Shown here: positions 44,224 to 54,657 of the stretch, one piece after another
Numbering within the stretch: the first letter of the stretch is position 1
How the letters are laid out: every line of letters starts with the position of its first letter
Source: an uncultured Prevotellaceae bacterium
GTDB lineage: Bacteria; Bacteroidota; Bacteroidia; Bacteroidales; Bacteroidaceae
Assembly: GCA_947176895.1 (NCBI GenBank)
Contig: CAMWSK010000009.1
Span: 1 to 64,000, forward strand
Reading direction: 5' to 3'
DNA length: 64,000 nt
The notes under the pieces: model-generated
Told to the model about the DNA's origin: nothing
What the model saw: the letters and a program-made list of their open reading frames with translations, nothing else
Database searches by the model: none
Translations under genes and position numbers: made by a program

Positions 44224-45063
44224 TCATTCCTGATGGAATTTGACCAAATCCTCGATAGGTGCTTGCAGGATGCGTCCCAAATGGTAGTGCAGGGCAGCGG
44301 CGGCCTCCTGAATCTCCGGCTGGAATGTTGCGGCAACACCTCCCGCCAGGTGCAATGGCAGCTCCGGTCGATGATATAGGGCTACGTTGCGCCGGAAGAA
44401 GCGTCCGAACTCGTCTATGAGCAGGTCGTGTACGGAGTCTTCCCGGCGATGAAGCCGGAGAAAAGGAACCAGCGAGGCCAGGAACTGATTAGGGAGAGGC
44501 CGGCGATAGACATTCTCGATGATTTGGGTAGGTGTCAGTTGGAAGTACTCCAGAAACGAGCGTTTCAATTCTTCGGGCATCTGCTCTTTCAGTAAGTCGC
44601 CCACCAGACGTCGGCCAAGAACGGCTCCGCTGCCTTCATCACCCAAGATGTAGCCTAAGGGAGAGACGTTGCGCGTGATGGTCGTTCCATCGTAATGACA
44701 GGTGTTGCTTCCCGTTCCAAGGATGCCGACCAATCCTTCGGAATGTCTGCAAAGGGCACGTGCGGCCCCGAGCATGTCACTCTCGACTTCAATGGTGCCG
44801 GCCTCGGGAAATTTCTGTGCCAAGGCTTGCACAATGGTCTGTTTGAAAGGGGAGATACAGCCGGCTCCATAGAAAAATATCCGTTTTACGGGTGCATCGG
44901 GCAGGGAATATAGTACCCGGTCGATGTGTTCCCTGTTGTCGCGTACGGGATTAAGACCGATGGTCTCTATCGGCTGACCGTTGAGACGCCAGTTCGTCTT
45001 CGTGCTTCCGCTGTCGGCAATGAGTGTCATGTGGCCGGTAGTGAAGGGGTTATTGGTCATCAT
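44224..45063 (-). CDS. BadF/NagK-type ATPase, probable N-acetylglucosamine or amino-sugar kinase
   Basis: A 279-residue cytosolic ASKHA-fold kinase. Phosphate-1 motif LIADSGSTKTNWRL (about 14-27), phosphate-2 region LVGILGTGSNTCHY, GYILGDEGSGAVLGRRLVGD (characteristic of GlcNAc/MurNAc kinases of this family) and the adenosine motif HLAGGVAATFQPEI. In Bacteroidetes these are annotated as BadF/BadG/BcrA ATPases; sugar kinase action during peptidoglycan or host amino-sugar recycling is the likely role. The ATG at 45063 overlaps the plsC stop by 14 bp; ATG at 45030 is an alternative. Last gene of the six-gene dxs operon. Confidence 0.85.
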   Translation of the reverse strand: MMTNNPFTTGHMTLIADSGSTKTNWRLNGQPIETIGLNPVRDNREHIDRVLYSLPDAPVKRIFFYGAGCISPFKQTIVQALAQKFPEAGTIEVESDMLGAARALCRHSEGLVGILGTGSNTCHYDGTTITRNVSPLGYILGDEGSGAVLGRRLVGDLLKEQMPEELKRSFLEYFQLTPTQIIENVYRRPLPNQFLASLVPFLRLHRREDSVHDLLIDEFGRFFRRNVALYHRPELPLHLAGGVAATFQPEIQEAAAALHYHLGRILQAPIEDLVKFHQE

Positions 45064-45799
45064 TTTTTACAAAGCCTTGCAGGTCTGCCGGCAGTGCGCC
45101 CATAATCCGGTCATAGGCTTGCTGCATGACTTGGTCCTGACTGACACCTTGTGTGGGGATAGGCTGGTGGATGGTGAGTTCAAGGGGATGCCATTCGATG
45201 AAGTTGAAGCCCCGCATACGGGGAAGAATCTGGAAACTGCCGTTGATGGTGATCGGCACCACGGGCAATCCGATTTCTTCGGCCAACTGGAAGGCTCCCT
45301 TGCGGAAGATGCCCATGTGACCGGTGAAGGTGCGTGCCCCCTCGGGAAAAACCATCAGGGAGGTGCCACCGCGAAGTGTCTGGCGGGCTTGGTTGTAGGT
45401 GTTCTGTATGGCTTTCGGACCACGTTTGTCTACAAAGATGTGCCCTGCATTTTCGCTGGCTTTGCCCACAAAAGGCATCTTTCTGAGGCTTCGTTTCATC
45501 ATCCACTTAAAGTTTCGTCCCAGGAAACCGTAGATTAAAAAGATATCGAAGTCACCCTGATGGTTGGCCACAAACACGTAGCTTTGGCCGGGCTTCATAT
45601 TTTCCTTTCCTTTGATGTGCACGGGCAGCAACAATATCCGGCAGAATGCACGGGCCCACAGCATGGGAGGATAGTAGCCCCACGTGTGTGATTTGCCAAA
45701 GGTGCAACCGATAATCACAGTAACACAGGTGAGAAAGGTGAGCAACAAAAGCAATGGAGCAGCAATCAATAACTGATATATGCGATAAACGACTGTCAT
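45050..45799 (-). CDS. plsC: 1-acyl-sn-glycerol-3-phosphate acyltransferase
   Basis: Acylates lysophosphatidic acid to phosphatidic acid; inner membrane. It has 249 residues. A membrane segment (LLIAAPLLLLLTFLTCVTVIIG) opens the protein. The HX4D catalytic motif is NHQGDFD, the substrate motif is FPEGART, and the VVPITINGSF block follows. Its start is 41 bp after pyrC and its end overlaps the kinase gene. The pairing with gpsA earlier in the window covers two phospholipid steps, but they are not co-transcribed. Confidence 0.93.
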   Translation of the reverse strand: MTVVYRIYQLLIAAPLLLLLTFLTCVTVIIGCTFGKSHTWGYYPPMLWARAFCRILLLPVHIKGKENMKPGQSYVFVANHQGDFDIFLIYGFLGRNFKWMMKRSLRKMPFVGKASENAGHIFVDKRGPKAIQNTYNQARQTLRGGTSLMVFPEGARTFTGHMGIFRKGAFQLAEEIGLPVVPITINGSFQILPRMRGFNFIEWHPLELTIHQPIPTQGVSQDQVMQQAYDRIMGALPADLQGFVKNDDQ

Positions 45800-45840
45800 G
45801 ATTTATTTAAAATTAAAAAAACGATGTTAAATCCGGATGG

Positions 45841-47154
45841 TTATCTGTTGAATGTGAGTGCCTGGCCACGGACCTCATCGTTGATGATTCCGTGGTCGTA
45901 GGCCAATTGACCATTAACGAAGGTCATGGCTACCCGATGGCTGAAACGAACCCCTTCCAGAGGACTCCAGCCACATTTGCTGAGTACATCTTGTGGTTGC
46001 AGAACCCAAGGGGTACTCTCCACTATTGTGATGTCGGCTTGATATCCCGGACGGAGGAAGCCACGCTTTTCTATGTTATATAAGGTGGCGGGAGCGTGGC
46101 ACATAAGCTCTACCATACGTTCTATGGAGATTATTCCTTGTTCTACCAGATTAAGCATACTTACTAAGGAGAACTGTACCATAGGCATACCGCTGGCCGC
46201 TGTACGTGCTCCACCTTGTTTGTCGCTCAACAGGTGGGGTGCGTGGTCTGTGGCCACCAGCGTGATACGCCCGTCCTTCAATGCTTGGCGCAGGGCATCA
46301 CGGTCTGTGCGACTCTTGATGGCGGGGTTCACCTTTATGCGTGTCCCCAAAGTGGCATAATCCTCGTCACAGAAAATAAGATGTCCCACACATGCTTCGG
46401 CTGTGACATTGCCTCCCACCAGCTCTAATTCCCTTTCTGTGCTGAGATGGGCAATGTGCAAACGGGCACCTGTCTCGTGGGCCAGGCGTGTAGCCAGGGC
46501 AGCACTTCGGTAACAGGCCTCGGCATCGCGAATCCATGAATGGACTTCCGCGGCAGGATCGTCACCCCCTTGTGCCTGAGCCAGCTTCATGCGCTGATTG
46601 ATGCGTTGGGTGTCTTCGCAATGAGCCATGATGGGCAGTGGACTTTGACGGAAAATCCGCCGCAAGGCTTCTTCGTCATCCACCAGCATATTGCCCGTGC
46701 TGGAGCCCATGAACAATTTGATGGCAGGCACGTGACGACGGTCCACGGCCTTGATCTCTTCAATATTGTCGTTGGTCGCTCCCAGAAAATAAGCATAATT
46801 GGTGCGGCACATGTGTGCTCCGATGGCCATACGCTCTGACCACAATGCGTTGGTGGTGGTCTGTGGCGCCACATTGGGCATGTCCATCAGGCTGGTGACT
46901 CCACCGGCCAATGCAGCCCGGCTCTCGCTTGCCGTGTCGGCTTTCCGGGTGAGTCCGGGCTCACGCAGATGCACATGGTCGTCAATAATGCCAGGCAGAA
47001 GCAATGCCCCGTGTGCGTCTATGATTTGGTCAGCCTGAGGCAAGGCGGCACCTGATGGCAGAAGGGCGGCAATCTGTTCACCATCAATGAGCAGAGCACC
47101 TTTCACACTCTGCCCTTCATTGACCAAGACGGCGTTTGGGATGAGTGTTGTCAT
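45841..47154 (-). CDS. pyrC: Dihydroorotase
   Basis: Cyclises carbamoyl aspartate in pyrimidine synthesis; cytosolic zinc amidohydrolase. It has 437 residues, the class I (long) form. Metal ligands are in DDHVHLREPG (His-x-His), MAHCEDT (His), HIAHLS (His) and VATDHAPH (Asp). The Lys expected to be carbamoylated is probably the one in AIKLFMG. The N-terminal small beta domain and C-terminal ADITIVE complete the amidohydrolase fold. The start overlaps the GT2 stop by 4 bp. Confidence 0.95.
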   Translation of the reverse strand: MTTLIPNAVLVNEGQSVKGALLIDGEQIAALLPSGAALPQADQIIDAHGALLLPGIIDDHVHLREPGLTRKADTASESRAALAGGVTSLMDMPNVAPQTTTNALWSERMAIGAHMCRTNYAYFLGATNDNIEEIKAVDRRHVPAIKLFMGSSTGNMLVDDEEALRRIFRQSPLPIMAHCEDTQRINQRMKLAQAQGGDDPAAEVHSWIRDAEACYRSAALATRLAHETGARLHIAHLSTERELELVGGNVTAEACVGHLIFCDEDYATLGTRIKVNPAIKSRTDRDALRQALKDGRITLVATDHAPHLLSDKQGGARTAASGMPMVQFSLVSMLNLVEQGIISIERMVELMCHAPATLYNIEKRGFLRPGYQADITIVESTPWVLQPQDVLSKCGWSPLEGVRFSHRVAMTFVNGQLAYDHGIINDEVRGQALTFNR

Positions 47155-47894
47155 GCTTTTTGGGGATATTTCTTAAACCAACCGTCCCAGCGGAGGCGCA
47201 TGACACCGAAGAAGGCTTCACTGAAGATGCCGCCCGACATTTTGCTGGTACCCAGTTCGCGGTTGACAAATATCACGGGCACCTCTTTAATCTTAAAACC
47301 ACATTTATGGGTGGTGAACTTCATCTCAATCTGAAAAGCATAGCCCTTGAATCGAATGTCGTCGAGGTCGATGGTCTCAAGTACTTGGCGACGGTAACAG
47401 GCGAATCCTGCGGTGGTGTCGTGGATATTAAGACCCGTCACGCAACGTACGTACTTGCTGGCAAAGTAGCTCATCAGAACTCGTCCCATAGGCCAGTTCA
47501 CGACGTTCACCCCCGTGATATATCGGCTACCGATGCTCATATCGTATCCCTCTTCCTTACAAGCTTTCAGCAGGCGTGGAAGGTCGGAGGGGGCGTGACT
47601 GAAGTCTGCGTCCATTTCAAAGATATAGTCGTATTTGTGCTCGATAGCCCACTTGAATCCGGCGATGTAGGCTGTGCCAAGCCCAAGTTTTCCGCTACGT
47701 TCCACGATAAAGACACGGTCTTTGAGTCGTCCGTTCATAAGTCCTTTGACAATCTGTGCGGTGCCGTCGGGTGAACCGTCGTCAATGACCAGGACGTTGA
47801 AGCCTTCCTCTAAATCGGTCACGGCTGTGATGATATTTTCAATGTTCTCCTTTTCGTTGTACGTTGGGATGATAACCAAGGAATCGTTTTGCAT
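47151..47894 (-). CDS. Polyprenyl-phosphate mannose synthase-like glycosyltransferase (GT2)
   Basis: Transfers a sugar, in characterised DPM1-type enzymes mannose from GDP-mannose, to undecaprenyl or dolichyl phosphate at the inner membrane. It has 247 residues. GT-A motifs: IIPTYNEKENI, VIDDGSPDGTAQIV, the metal-binding EMDADFSHAP and GSRYITG. The C-terminal region (FTTHKCGFKIKEVPVIFVNRELGTSKMS) is typical of DPM1-like proteins. There are no membrane helices, so it is the soluble catalytic form. It overlaps pyrC by 4 bp. In Bacteroidetes it may feed the general O-glycosylation or lipid A decoration pathway (inference). Confidence 0.88.
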   Translation of the reverse strand: MQNDSLVIIPTYNEKENIENIITAVTDLEEGFNVLVIDDGSPDGTAQIVKGLMNGRLKDRVFIVERSGKLGLGTAYIAGFKWAIEHKYDYIFEMDADFSHAPSDLPRLLKACKEEGYDMSIGSRYITGVNVVNWPMGRVLMSYFASKYVRCVTGLNIHDTTAGFACYRRQVLETIDLDDIRFKGYAFQIEMKFTTHKCGFKIKEVPVIFVNRELGTSKMSGGIFSEAFFGVMRLRWDGWFKKYPQKA

Positions 47895-47906
47895 GACGGG
47901 AATATT

Positions 47907-49298
47907 TTATAGTTTGTTTATGATTCTGTTGAACAGACTTTCGGATTGGGGCTTGAAAAAGCGGTCGGTTTCTTTTATCTTGCCTTCCAGGGCAAACACC
48001 ACCACATTGTCGCCGGCTTGTATCTGTGTCATACCGTTGATGCTCATGCCCACTCCGTTGCGTACCAGTCCGCCGAGAGCCACGTTTTGTGGCAGTCCCA
48101 AGTCTTTCACCAGGTGTTTGGTGGCCAGGCTGCCTTCAGCCGTGATGAATTCTGCCACATCGGCATTGGCCAATGCCAGACGTTTCAGGTCGGCTACGCC
48201 TGCGCTGAGCATCATACGGTAGATGTGGCTGGCAGCAATAACCTTTTTGTTGATGGTGACCCCGATGTCCAATCGCTCTGCCACGTCCATGTATTCCATT
48301 TCGTCTACCATGGCAACCGTTTTTTTCACGCCCAGGCGTTTGGCTGTCAAACAGGCCAAGATATTCTTTTCCGCTTCTTCGCTTAGTGCAACAAAGGCTT
48401 CGCATTGGCGTATACCTTCTTCCAGCAGAGTGTCACTGTCATAGCTGTTGCCGTTAATGACAATGATGTCTTCGTTTTCAAGGATCTCGTTCAAACGCTG
48501 GCAACGCTCCGGGTCGGATTCGATGATTCTCAGGTCGAACCATGCGGGTTTGTAGCGTCCCAAGAGAACGGTTGTCTTTCCTCCGCCCATCACCATCACA
48601 TTTCTTACGCTTGTGTAGTCTTCTTTTCCACAAAGCTTCCTCAGGGTTTCCACATAGTTGCGGGTGGTCATGAAATAGGCTATGTCGCCATCCTTCACGC
48701 AATCGTTACCACCGGGGATGATGGTGTTGTTTTCGCGTTTGATGGCTACGATGTGGTAGGGGCTGTCGTTACCGGTAAGCTCTTTTAACGGGCGGTTAAG
48801 AATGTTGGCACCGGTTCTGAGTTTGATGCCAAGCATCACGAGTGCTCCTCCATGTACCTCCCAATATTGGCGCACCCAACTGTGCTTCAGTCCTTCAACA
48901 ATTTCCTGTGAAGCCAGCATCTCCGGATAGATGAGTGAATCGACACCCATATCGTGGAATACTTGTTGGTATTGAGGAAGCATATATTCCGAATTGTCGA
49001 TGCGTGCCACCGTTTTCTTTGCCCCCAAAGTGTGAGCCAGCAGACAGCTGTTGATGTTTACACTTTCGTGTGGGGTGACGGCAATGAAAAGATGGGCATA
49101 CTGCACGCCGGCCTCTTTCAGCGAACTGATACTTGTGGGGGAGGCGTTGATGACCATGAGGTCATTGCTGCCCGAATCCGTCAGCGTGGCGGTTTTTTGT
49201 GGACTTTCGTCAATGACCACAATGTCTTGGTTGTCCTTGGATAGCAAACGGGCCAAATGAGTGCCCACGGCTCCTGCTCCTGCAATGATTATTTTCAC
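47907..49298 (-). CDS. trkA: Trk potassium uptake regulatory subunit
   Basis: A cytosolic NAD-binding gating subunit of the Trk K+ channel, 463 residues. There are two RCK_N/RCK_C repeats: the first Rossmann motif is [16 protein letters not shown] with the acidic VVIDES. The second nucleotide-binding domain, from about residue 240, begins [14 protein letters not shown] with one fewer glycine match. The membrane partner trkH, often next to trkA in this phylum, is not in the window; a GT2 gene takes the downstream place. The start overlaps the dxs stop by 4 bp. Confidence 0.94.
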   Translation of the reverse strand: MKIIIAGAGAVGTHLARLLSKDNQDIVVIDESPQKTATLTDSGSNDLMVINASPTSISSLKEAGVQYAHLFIAVTPHESVNINSCLLAHTLGAKKTVARIDNSEYMLPQYQQVFHDMGVDSLIYPEMLASQEIVEGLKHSWVRQYWEVHGGALVMLGIKLRTGANILNRPLKELTGNDSPYHIVAIKRENNTIIPGGNDCVKDGDIAYFMTTRNYVETLRKLCGKEDYTSVRNVMVMGGGKTTVLLGRYKPAWFDLRIIESDPERCQRLNEILENEDIIVINGNSYDSDTLLEEGIRQCEAFVALSEEAEKNILACLTAKRLGVKKTVAMVDEMEYMDVAERLDIGVTINKKVIAASHIYRMMLSAGVADLKRLALANADVAEFITAEGSLATKHLVKDLGLPQNVALGGLVRNGVGMSINGMTQIQAGDNVVVFALEGKIKETDRFFKPQSESLFNRIINKL

Positions 49299-51223
49299 CG
49301 GCTTTGAGTGCTGAGTTCTGTATATTCTTTCTGAATGGTTGCCTTAATGCCTTGCTTGTCTATGCCGCAGAGATGCCGCAATTGTTCTATTGCTCCGTGC
49401 TCTACGAATGTCTTCGGCAGCCCCAGACGTGTAACGTGTACAGGTTTCTTGTGGTCGTTCATCCATTCCAGGACAGCTGTTCCCAATCCGCCTTCGATGG
49501 TTCCGTCCTCCAATGTGATGATTGTTTTACATTTGTCGGCCACGTCTTCCAATGCTTTTTCGTCTATGGGACACAGCCAGCGCATGTTCCAATGAGCTAT
49601 GTGCATTGCCAATCCTTGACTTTCCAATTCGCTGATGGCTTCTGCCGCAGTGTTACCCAACGGTCCGAGGCTCAGCACTGCAACATCCTTCCCGTCACGC
49701 AATTTTTGTGCCTTGCCCACGGCCATCTCTTTCATGGGTGTGGGATGTGGAGGCATCACGCCGCGTCCACGGGGATAGCGAATTACGAAAGGCCCCTTCT
49801 GCGGCAGTTGGGCCGTGTACATCATATCGCGCAACTCCTCTTCGTTCAGGGGAGAGGCGATGGTCAGACCGGGGATGGGACGTAGTGCTGCCAGGTCAAA
49901 GAAACCATGGTGTGTGGGACCGTCTTCGCCCACCAGTCCTGCGCGGTCAAAGCACAGGCAGAGGTTGAGGTGACTGATGGCAACATCGTGTATGATGTTG
50001 TCATAGGCTCGTTGGGCAAACGAACTGTAGATGTTGCAGAATGGCATCAACCCGTCGATGGCCATGCCCGCCGAGAAGGTTACGGCATGTCCTTCGGCGA
50101 TGCCCACATCAAACACCCTGTCCGGCATGGCTTCCTGCATGATGTTCATGCTGCAGCCCGTGGGCATGGCGGGAGTTACACCGATAATTTTGCTGTTTTG
50201 GCGTGCCAGTTCCAGCAATGTTTGTCCAAAAACATCTTGGTAGCGTAGCGGCTGAGGTTCGCTGGTCTGGGGTTTCAACTGTTCTCCTGTCTCCGGACTG
50301 AATTTGCCGGGTGCGTGAAAGGTCGTAGGGTCTGTCTCTGCCGGAAGAAATCCTTTTCCTTTGGTTGTATGCAGGTGCAGCAACTTCGGTCCTTTCATTT
50401 CCTTTATCTGATGTAGGGTGTGTACCAGTTGGATTACGTTGTGTCCGTCATCGGGGCCGAAATAGCGGATGGACATCCCTTCAAACACGTTATGTTGCTT
50501 GTTGAGAACGGCCTTCAGTGAATTGTTGAACCGTATGATGCGTTTGCGTTTTTCCTCGTTCAGCCATCCCCATTTCAACATGCGCCGGGCAATGTTCTGA
50601 CGGATGCTGTTGTAGGTCGACCCCGTATGCAGCTGGTGCAGATAGTTTTTCATGCCGCCCACGCTGCGGTCGATGCTCATGTTGTTGTCGTTGAGGATAA
50701 TGAGCAAATCGTTCTGGCAATTTGAAGCATTGTTCAGACTTTCATAAGCCAGTCCCCCGCTCATGCTGCCGTCACCGATGATGGCCACGACGTTCCTGTC
50801 CTTTTTTTCCTCATGTGCCGCCACGGCCATGCCCAAGGCAATGCCGATAGCGTTGGAGGCATGGCCACAGGTGCATGTGTCATACTCACTTTCTTTTGGT
50901 GAGGGGAAAGGTTTTAACCCACCTAATTGCCGGTTGGTGTGGAATTGTTTTCTCCGTCCTGTGAGCATCTTGTGGACATAAGCTTGATGCCCCACGTCCC
51001 ACACCAAGCGGTCTTCGGGTGTGTTGAAAACATAATGTAAGGCTACGGTCAGTTCCACAACACCTAAAGATGAGGCGAAATGACCGGGATGTACGCTTAG
51101 TTCTTGGATGAGCGTCTGGCGCAACTCCTGACACAGCCGGGGCAGTTGTTCGATGGGCAGTTTGCGCAGGTCGGCAGGAAAATTTATATCAGGCAACAAC
51201 TTCTGCTGCTTTTTTTCTTCCAT
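49295..51223 (-). CDS. dxs: 1-deoxy-D-xylulose-5-phosphate synthase
   Basis: Thiamine-diphosphate enzyme joining pyruvate and glyceraldehyde 3-phosphate, the first step of the MEP isoprenoid pathway; cytosolic. The track ORF begins at 51352, but the ATG at 51223 ([16 protein letters not shown]) gives the usual length of 642 residues and lies 19 bp from a -7 box. Motifs: [32 protein letters not shown], the ThDP motif [17 protein letters not shown] ending [11 protein letters not shown], and the transketolase central and C-terminal domains with [17 protein letters not shown] and [17 protein letters not shown]. First gene of the leftward operon with trkA, GT2, pyrC, plsC and the kinase. Confidence 0.97.
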   Translation of the reverse strand: MEEKKQQKLLPDINFPADLRKLPIEQLPRLCQELRQTLIQELSVHPGHFASSLGVVELTVALHYVFNTPEDRLVWDVGHQAYVHKMLTGRRKQFHTNRQLGGLKPFPSPKESEYDTCTCGHASNAIGIALGMAVAAHEEKKDRNVVAIIGDGSMSGGLAYESLNNASNCQNDLLIILNDNNMSIDRSVGGMKNYLHQLHTGSTYNSIRQNIARRMLKWGWLNEEKRKRIIRFNNSLKAVLNKQHNVFEGMSIRYFGPDDGHNVIQLVHTLHQIKEMKGPKLLHLHTTKGKGFLPAETDPTTFHAPGKFSPETGEQLKPQTSEPQPLRYQDVFGQTLLELARQNSKIIGVTPAMPTGCSMNIMQEAMPDRVFDVGIAEGHAVTFSAGMAIDGLMPFCNIYSSFAQRAYDNIIHDVAISHLNLCLCFDRAGLVGEDGPTHHGFFDLAALRPIPGLTIASPLNEEELRDMMYTAQLPQKGPFVIRYPRGRGVMPPHPTPMKEMAVGKAQKLRDGKDVAVLSLGPLGNTAAEAISELESQGLAMHIAHWNMRWLCPIDEKALEDVADKCKTIITLEDGTIEGGLGTAVLEWMNDHKKPVHVTRLGLPKTFVEHGAIEQLRHLCGIDKQGIKATIQKEYTELSTQSR

Positions 51224-51241
51224 AGATTGTAATTTATAAAA

Positions 51242-51279
51242 CAAAGATAGCAAATTATCGGCAAAGAGTTGTAATTTTG
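51242..51279. promoter_or_regulatory. Divergent -7 elements for dxs and the GSCFA gene
   Basis: Minus-strand TATCTTTG (51249-51242) faces dxs and plus-strand TAATTTTG (51272-51279) faces the GSCFA gene, only 10 bp before its ATG. The latter is unusually close, so either the leader is nearly absent or a later ATG (51298) is used. Confidence 0.5.
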
Positions 51280-51288
51280 TAGAAAATA

Positions 51289-52227
51289 ATGAGCCGTATG
51301 CAGCTGTTAACGCCCGTTTCTGTTCCCGCCCCCTTGCGTCTTTTCGATGCAAGTGAGCGGTATGTTTTTATGGGTTCTTGTTTTGCTCAGCATATGGGGC
51401 GGCGCTTTTCCGAAGCCGAAATGCAGGTTAATGTCAATCCTTTAGGCCCTGTCTACAGCCCTTGCGTGTTGTCGCAGGCCTTGATGGGGTGGGGCAGTCC
51501 GAAAGCTGTGTCGGGCCCCTTGGGATGGCATACGTGGGTTACGGATACCTCATTCACCAGGCCTTCGGCCGATGAGGCCGAGCGGATAGCTGTTCAGTCT
51601 GTTGAGACATTAAGAAGAAGTTTGGCTGATGCCGACCACCTTGTTCTCACCTTTGGCACGAATCATCACTACGAGTTGCTGTCCACCGGTCAGCTTGTGG
51701 CTAACTGCCATAAGCATTCCCCGCGTGAGTTTAGAGAGTGTGTGCTTCCCCTTTCCTGTCTTCTTGATCGGGTGAGTGCTACTTTTGAATTTCTGTTTCA
51801 AGATAATCCGGGACTTATCATCACACTCACGGTAAGCCCTTATCGCTATCAGAAATATGGCCTGCATGAGAATCAACTTTCAAAATCCACTCTTTTGCTT
51901 TTGGCAGACGAACTTCAGCAACGTTTCCCCCGGCAAGTGCAATATTTTCCGGCTTACGAGATTCTGCAGGACGAGTTGCGTGACTATCGCTTTTATGCTC
52001 CCGACATGCTTCATCCCAGTGACCAGGCTGTTCGGTATATCCAAGAGAAGTTGCAACAATGGATGACACCTTCTTTGACAGACTACCTTCAGCAACATGA
52101 ACGGCTTGGACGTTTCCTTCTTCATCGTCCCTTTGATTCGTCCGCCCCGCAGTATCAGGCGCAAGCCGAGCAGACACGTCTGCAGTTAGCCACATTACGT
52201 CAACGATATGTTAAACCGAACAGATAA
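51289..52227 (+). CDS. GSCFA-domain protein, SGNH-hydrolase-like
   Basis: A 312-residue protein named for its motif GSCFAQ (about residues 29-34). Further features fit an SGNH-type hydrolase: [11 protein letters not shown] (Gly-x-Asn block) and the C-terminal [13 protein letters not shown] (Asp-x-x-His). A nucleophile would be the Ser of GSCFA. No signal peptide is seen, so it is probably cytosolic. The substrate is unknown; in Bacteroidetes it usually lies next to murF-alr, as here (18 bp gap), which suggests a cell-wall-linked esterase or transferase role (inference). Confidence 0.9.
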   Translation: MSRMQLLTPVSVPAPLRLFDASERYVFMGSCFAQHMGRRFSEAEMQVNVNPLGPVYSPCVLSQALMGWGSPKAVSGPLGWHTWVTDTSFTRPSADEAERIAVQSVETLRRSLADADHLVLTFGTNHHYELLSTGQLVANCHKHSPREFRECVLPLSCLLDRVSATFEFLFQDNPGLIITLTVSPYRYQKYGLHENQLSKSTLLLLADELQQRFPRQVQYFPAYEILQDELRDYRFYAPDMLHPSDQAVRYIQEKLQQWMTPSLTDYLQQHERLGRFLLHRPFDSSAPQYQAQAEQTRLQLATLRQRYVKPNR

Positions 52228-52245
52228 TAAATATAATAACAAGAT

Positions 52246-54636
52246 ATGATTTACAGTACAATGGCCCTTGAGACCATATTCAGCGACAGTATGGGTGTTC
52301 AACGCACCGGCCATTTCGAATATCAGGTTCGATGGCTGCTCACCGACAGCCGTTCGCTTTCTACCCCCGAGGGTACCCTTTTCTTCGCTCTCACCTCGCG
52401 TCAGGGCGATGGGCATAGATATATAGAGGAACTCTATCAGCGTGGCGTTCGTTGTTTCGTGGTAAAACGTTTGCCTTCTGAGGTTCACCCCGATGCCGTT
52501 TATTTTCTGGTGCGTTCCACTTTAGAGGCTTTGCAGCAGTTGGCGGCCTACCATCGCAGGCAGTTTCAGATTCCCGTCATAGGTATCGCGGGTTCCAACG
52601 GCAAGACCACGGTGAAGGAGTGGCTTTTCCAGTTACTCAGCCCCGACCATGTGGTCACCCGTTCGCCACGTTCCTACAACAGCCAGATAGGTGTGCCCCT
52701 CAGTGTGTGGAATCTTAGTGCAGACACCCGGCTGGGCGTGTTCGAGGCGGCCATCTCCCAGCCCGGAGAAATGCGCCCCCTGCAACATATCCTTTGCCCC
52801 ACCATTGGCCTTTTCACCTGTCTGGGCGATGCCCATCAGGAGAATTTTCAGTCCATGGAGCAGAAGTGCCGGGAGAAGCTTCTCCTCTTTCGCAATGCCC
52901 GGGTGCTAATCTATCCCCAAGGCAATCCGGTTATTGACAAGTGTGTCAGCCAAATGGAATTCAAGGGACAGCTGGTGCCCGTGGATACCTCGGCCGCTGC
53001 CACTCCCATGGAGGTAAACAAACTGCTGTGTCGGGCCGTATGTCTTTATTTAGGTATGAAGCCTCAGGAAGTGTTCGACCGTCTGGCGCAACTGGAGCCT
53101 GTGGCCATGCGCCTGGAGGTGAAGGAGGGGCAGAACGGGTGCACCGTCATCAATGACTCCTATAATAATGATTTGGCCTCGCTGGATATTGCGCTCGACT
53201 TTATGACACGCCGCCCAGTCCCCAAGGACGAAGCCCGAAAGTCTCAGAACACGGCTTTGATTCTTAGCGACATCCAGCAGACAGGGCTGGAACCGCAAGT
53301 GCTTTACGAACGCGTGGCTACGTTGGTACAAAGCCGTCATGTGGATTTGTTTGTCGGGGTCGGCCCCGAACTTATGGCACATGCCGCCCTCTTCCCCGGG
53401 GGACATTTCTTTGCTACCACGCGTCAGTTGCTCGAGAGCCCCTTGCTCACCGAACTTCATGACAGGGTGATTCTGGTGAAGGGTGCCCGCTCGTTCCACT
53501 TCGAGAATGTGGTGGATCGTCTGGAACTCCGTGTTCATGAAACCATTCTCGAAGTCAATCTTGATGCCATTGTTCAGAATCTCAACTATCATCGTCAGTT
53601 CCTTCATCCCGACACGCGTTTGGTGTGTATGGTGAAGGCCGGCGCATACGGCGCGGGCAGCCTGGAGGTGAGTCGCATCCTGCAAGACCACAAGGTGGAC
53701 TACCTGGCTGTGGCCGTGGCCGACGAGGGCGTTGAACTTCGCCGTGGCGGCATTTCCACGGGCATCATGATTATGAATCCCGAGATGTCCTGTTTCCGCA
53801 CACTTTTCCGATACAATCTGGAACCCGAGGTCTACAGTTTCCGCTTATTGAAGGCTCTCATACAGGCTGCCGAAGCCGAGGGCATAACGGGCTTTCCCGT
53901 TCACATCAAGTTGGACACGGGCATGCACCGCCTGGGCTTCAATCCCGAAACGGATATGCCCGAACTTATCCACCTGCTCACCCATCAACATGCCGTGCTT
54001 CCGCGCAGCGTGTTCAGCCATTTTGTGGGTTCGGACGCCGACGAGTTCGATGCTTTCTCCCACCGCCAGTATGAATTGTTCGTGCGCGGGGCCGATGCCC
54101 TGCAGCAGGCCTATCCCCAACATCATATCCTCCGCCATATCTGCAACAGTGCGGGCATCACCCACTTCCCCCAGTATGACAACGACATGTGTCGCCTGGG
54201 TATTGGACTTTACGGTATCGATTCCCGCACAAACCGTCTTATCCACAACGTCTCAACCCTCAAGACCACCATCCTTCAGTTGCGCAACGTGCCCGCCGAC
54301 GAAACGGTGGGCTACAGCCGTCGCGGCGTGTTGACGCGTGACAGCGTTATCGCCACCTTGCCTATCGGCTACGCCGACGGATTGGACCGCCGCCTGGGAT
54401 GTGGACGTGGCTATTGTCTGGTCAACGGACACAAGGCACCTTATGTGGGTAACATCTGCATGGATGTGTGTATGATCGACGTCACCGGCATTCCATGTCA
54501 GGAGGGCGACACCGCCGTCATCTTCGGCGAGCAGCTCAGTCCTTCGGTTTTGGCCGACCTCATAGGCACCATCCCTTACGAGATATTCACTTCTGTCAGC
54601 CAGCGTGTGAAGCGCGTCTTCTTCCGCCGCAGCTAA
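52246..54636 (+). CDS. Bifunctional MurF ligase / alanine racemase
   Basis: A fusion of 796 residues, a form characteristic of Bacteroidetes. The N-terminal MurF half (1 to about 440) adds D-Ala-D-Ala to UDP-MurNAc-tripeptide: P-loop GIAGSNGKTTVKEW, SYNSQIGVPLSVWNL, NDSYNNDLASLDIALDFM. The C-terminal half (about 445-796) is a PLP alanine racemase supplying D-alanine: VNLDAIVQNLNYHR, PLP-binding Lys464 in CMVKAGAYG, HIKLDTGMHRLGF, SRRGVLTRDSVIATLPIGYADG and the catalytic Tyr region VGNICMDVCMIDVTG. One enzyme thus makes and consumes the D-Ala branch. It is followed 21 bp later by gmd. Confidence 0.96.
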   Translation: MIYSTMALETIFSDSMGVQRTGHFEYQVRWLLTDSRSLSTPEGTLFFALTSRQGDGHRYIEELYQRGVRCFVVKRLPSEVHPDAVYFLVRSTLEALQQLAAYHRRQFQIPVIGIAGSNGKTTVKEWLFQLLSPDHVVTRSPRSYNSQIGVPLSVWNLSADTRLGVFEAAISQPGEMRPLQHILCPTIGLFTCLGDAHQENFQSMEQKCREKLLLFRNARVLIYPQGNPVIDKCVSQMEFKGQLVPVDTSAAATPMEVNKLLCRAVCLYLGMKPQEVFDRLAQLEPVAMRLEVKEGQNGCTVINDSYNNDLASLDIALDFMTRRPVPKDEARKSQNTALILSDIQQTGLEPQVLYERVATLVQSRHVDLFVGVGPELMAHAALFPGGHFFATTRQLLESPLLTELHDRVILVKGARSFHFENVVDRLELRVHETILEVNLDAIVQNLNYHRQFLHPDTRLVCMVKAGAYGAGSLEVSRILQDHKVDYLAVAVADEGVELRRGGISTGIMIMNPEMSCFRTLFRYNLEPEVYSFRLLKALIQAAEAEGITGFPVHIKLDTGMHRLGFNPETDMPELIHLLTHQHAVLPRSVFSHFVGSDADEFDAFSHRQYELFVRGADALQQAYPQHHILRHICNSAGITHFPQYDNDMCRLGIGLYGIDSRTNRLIHNVSTLKTTILQLRNVPADETVGYSRRGVLTRDSVIATLPIGYADGLDRRLGCGRGYCLVNGHKAPYVGNICMDVCMIDVTGIPCQEGDTAVIFGEQLSPSVLADLIGTIPYEIFTSVSQRVKRVFFRRS

Positions 54637-54657
54637 CCATTTAACCCATCATCATTC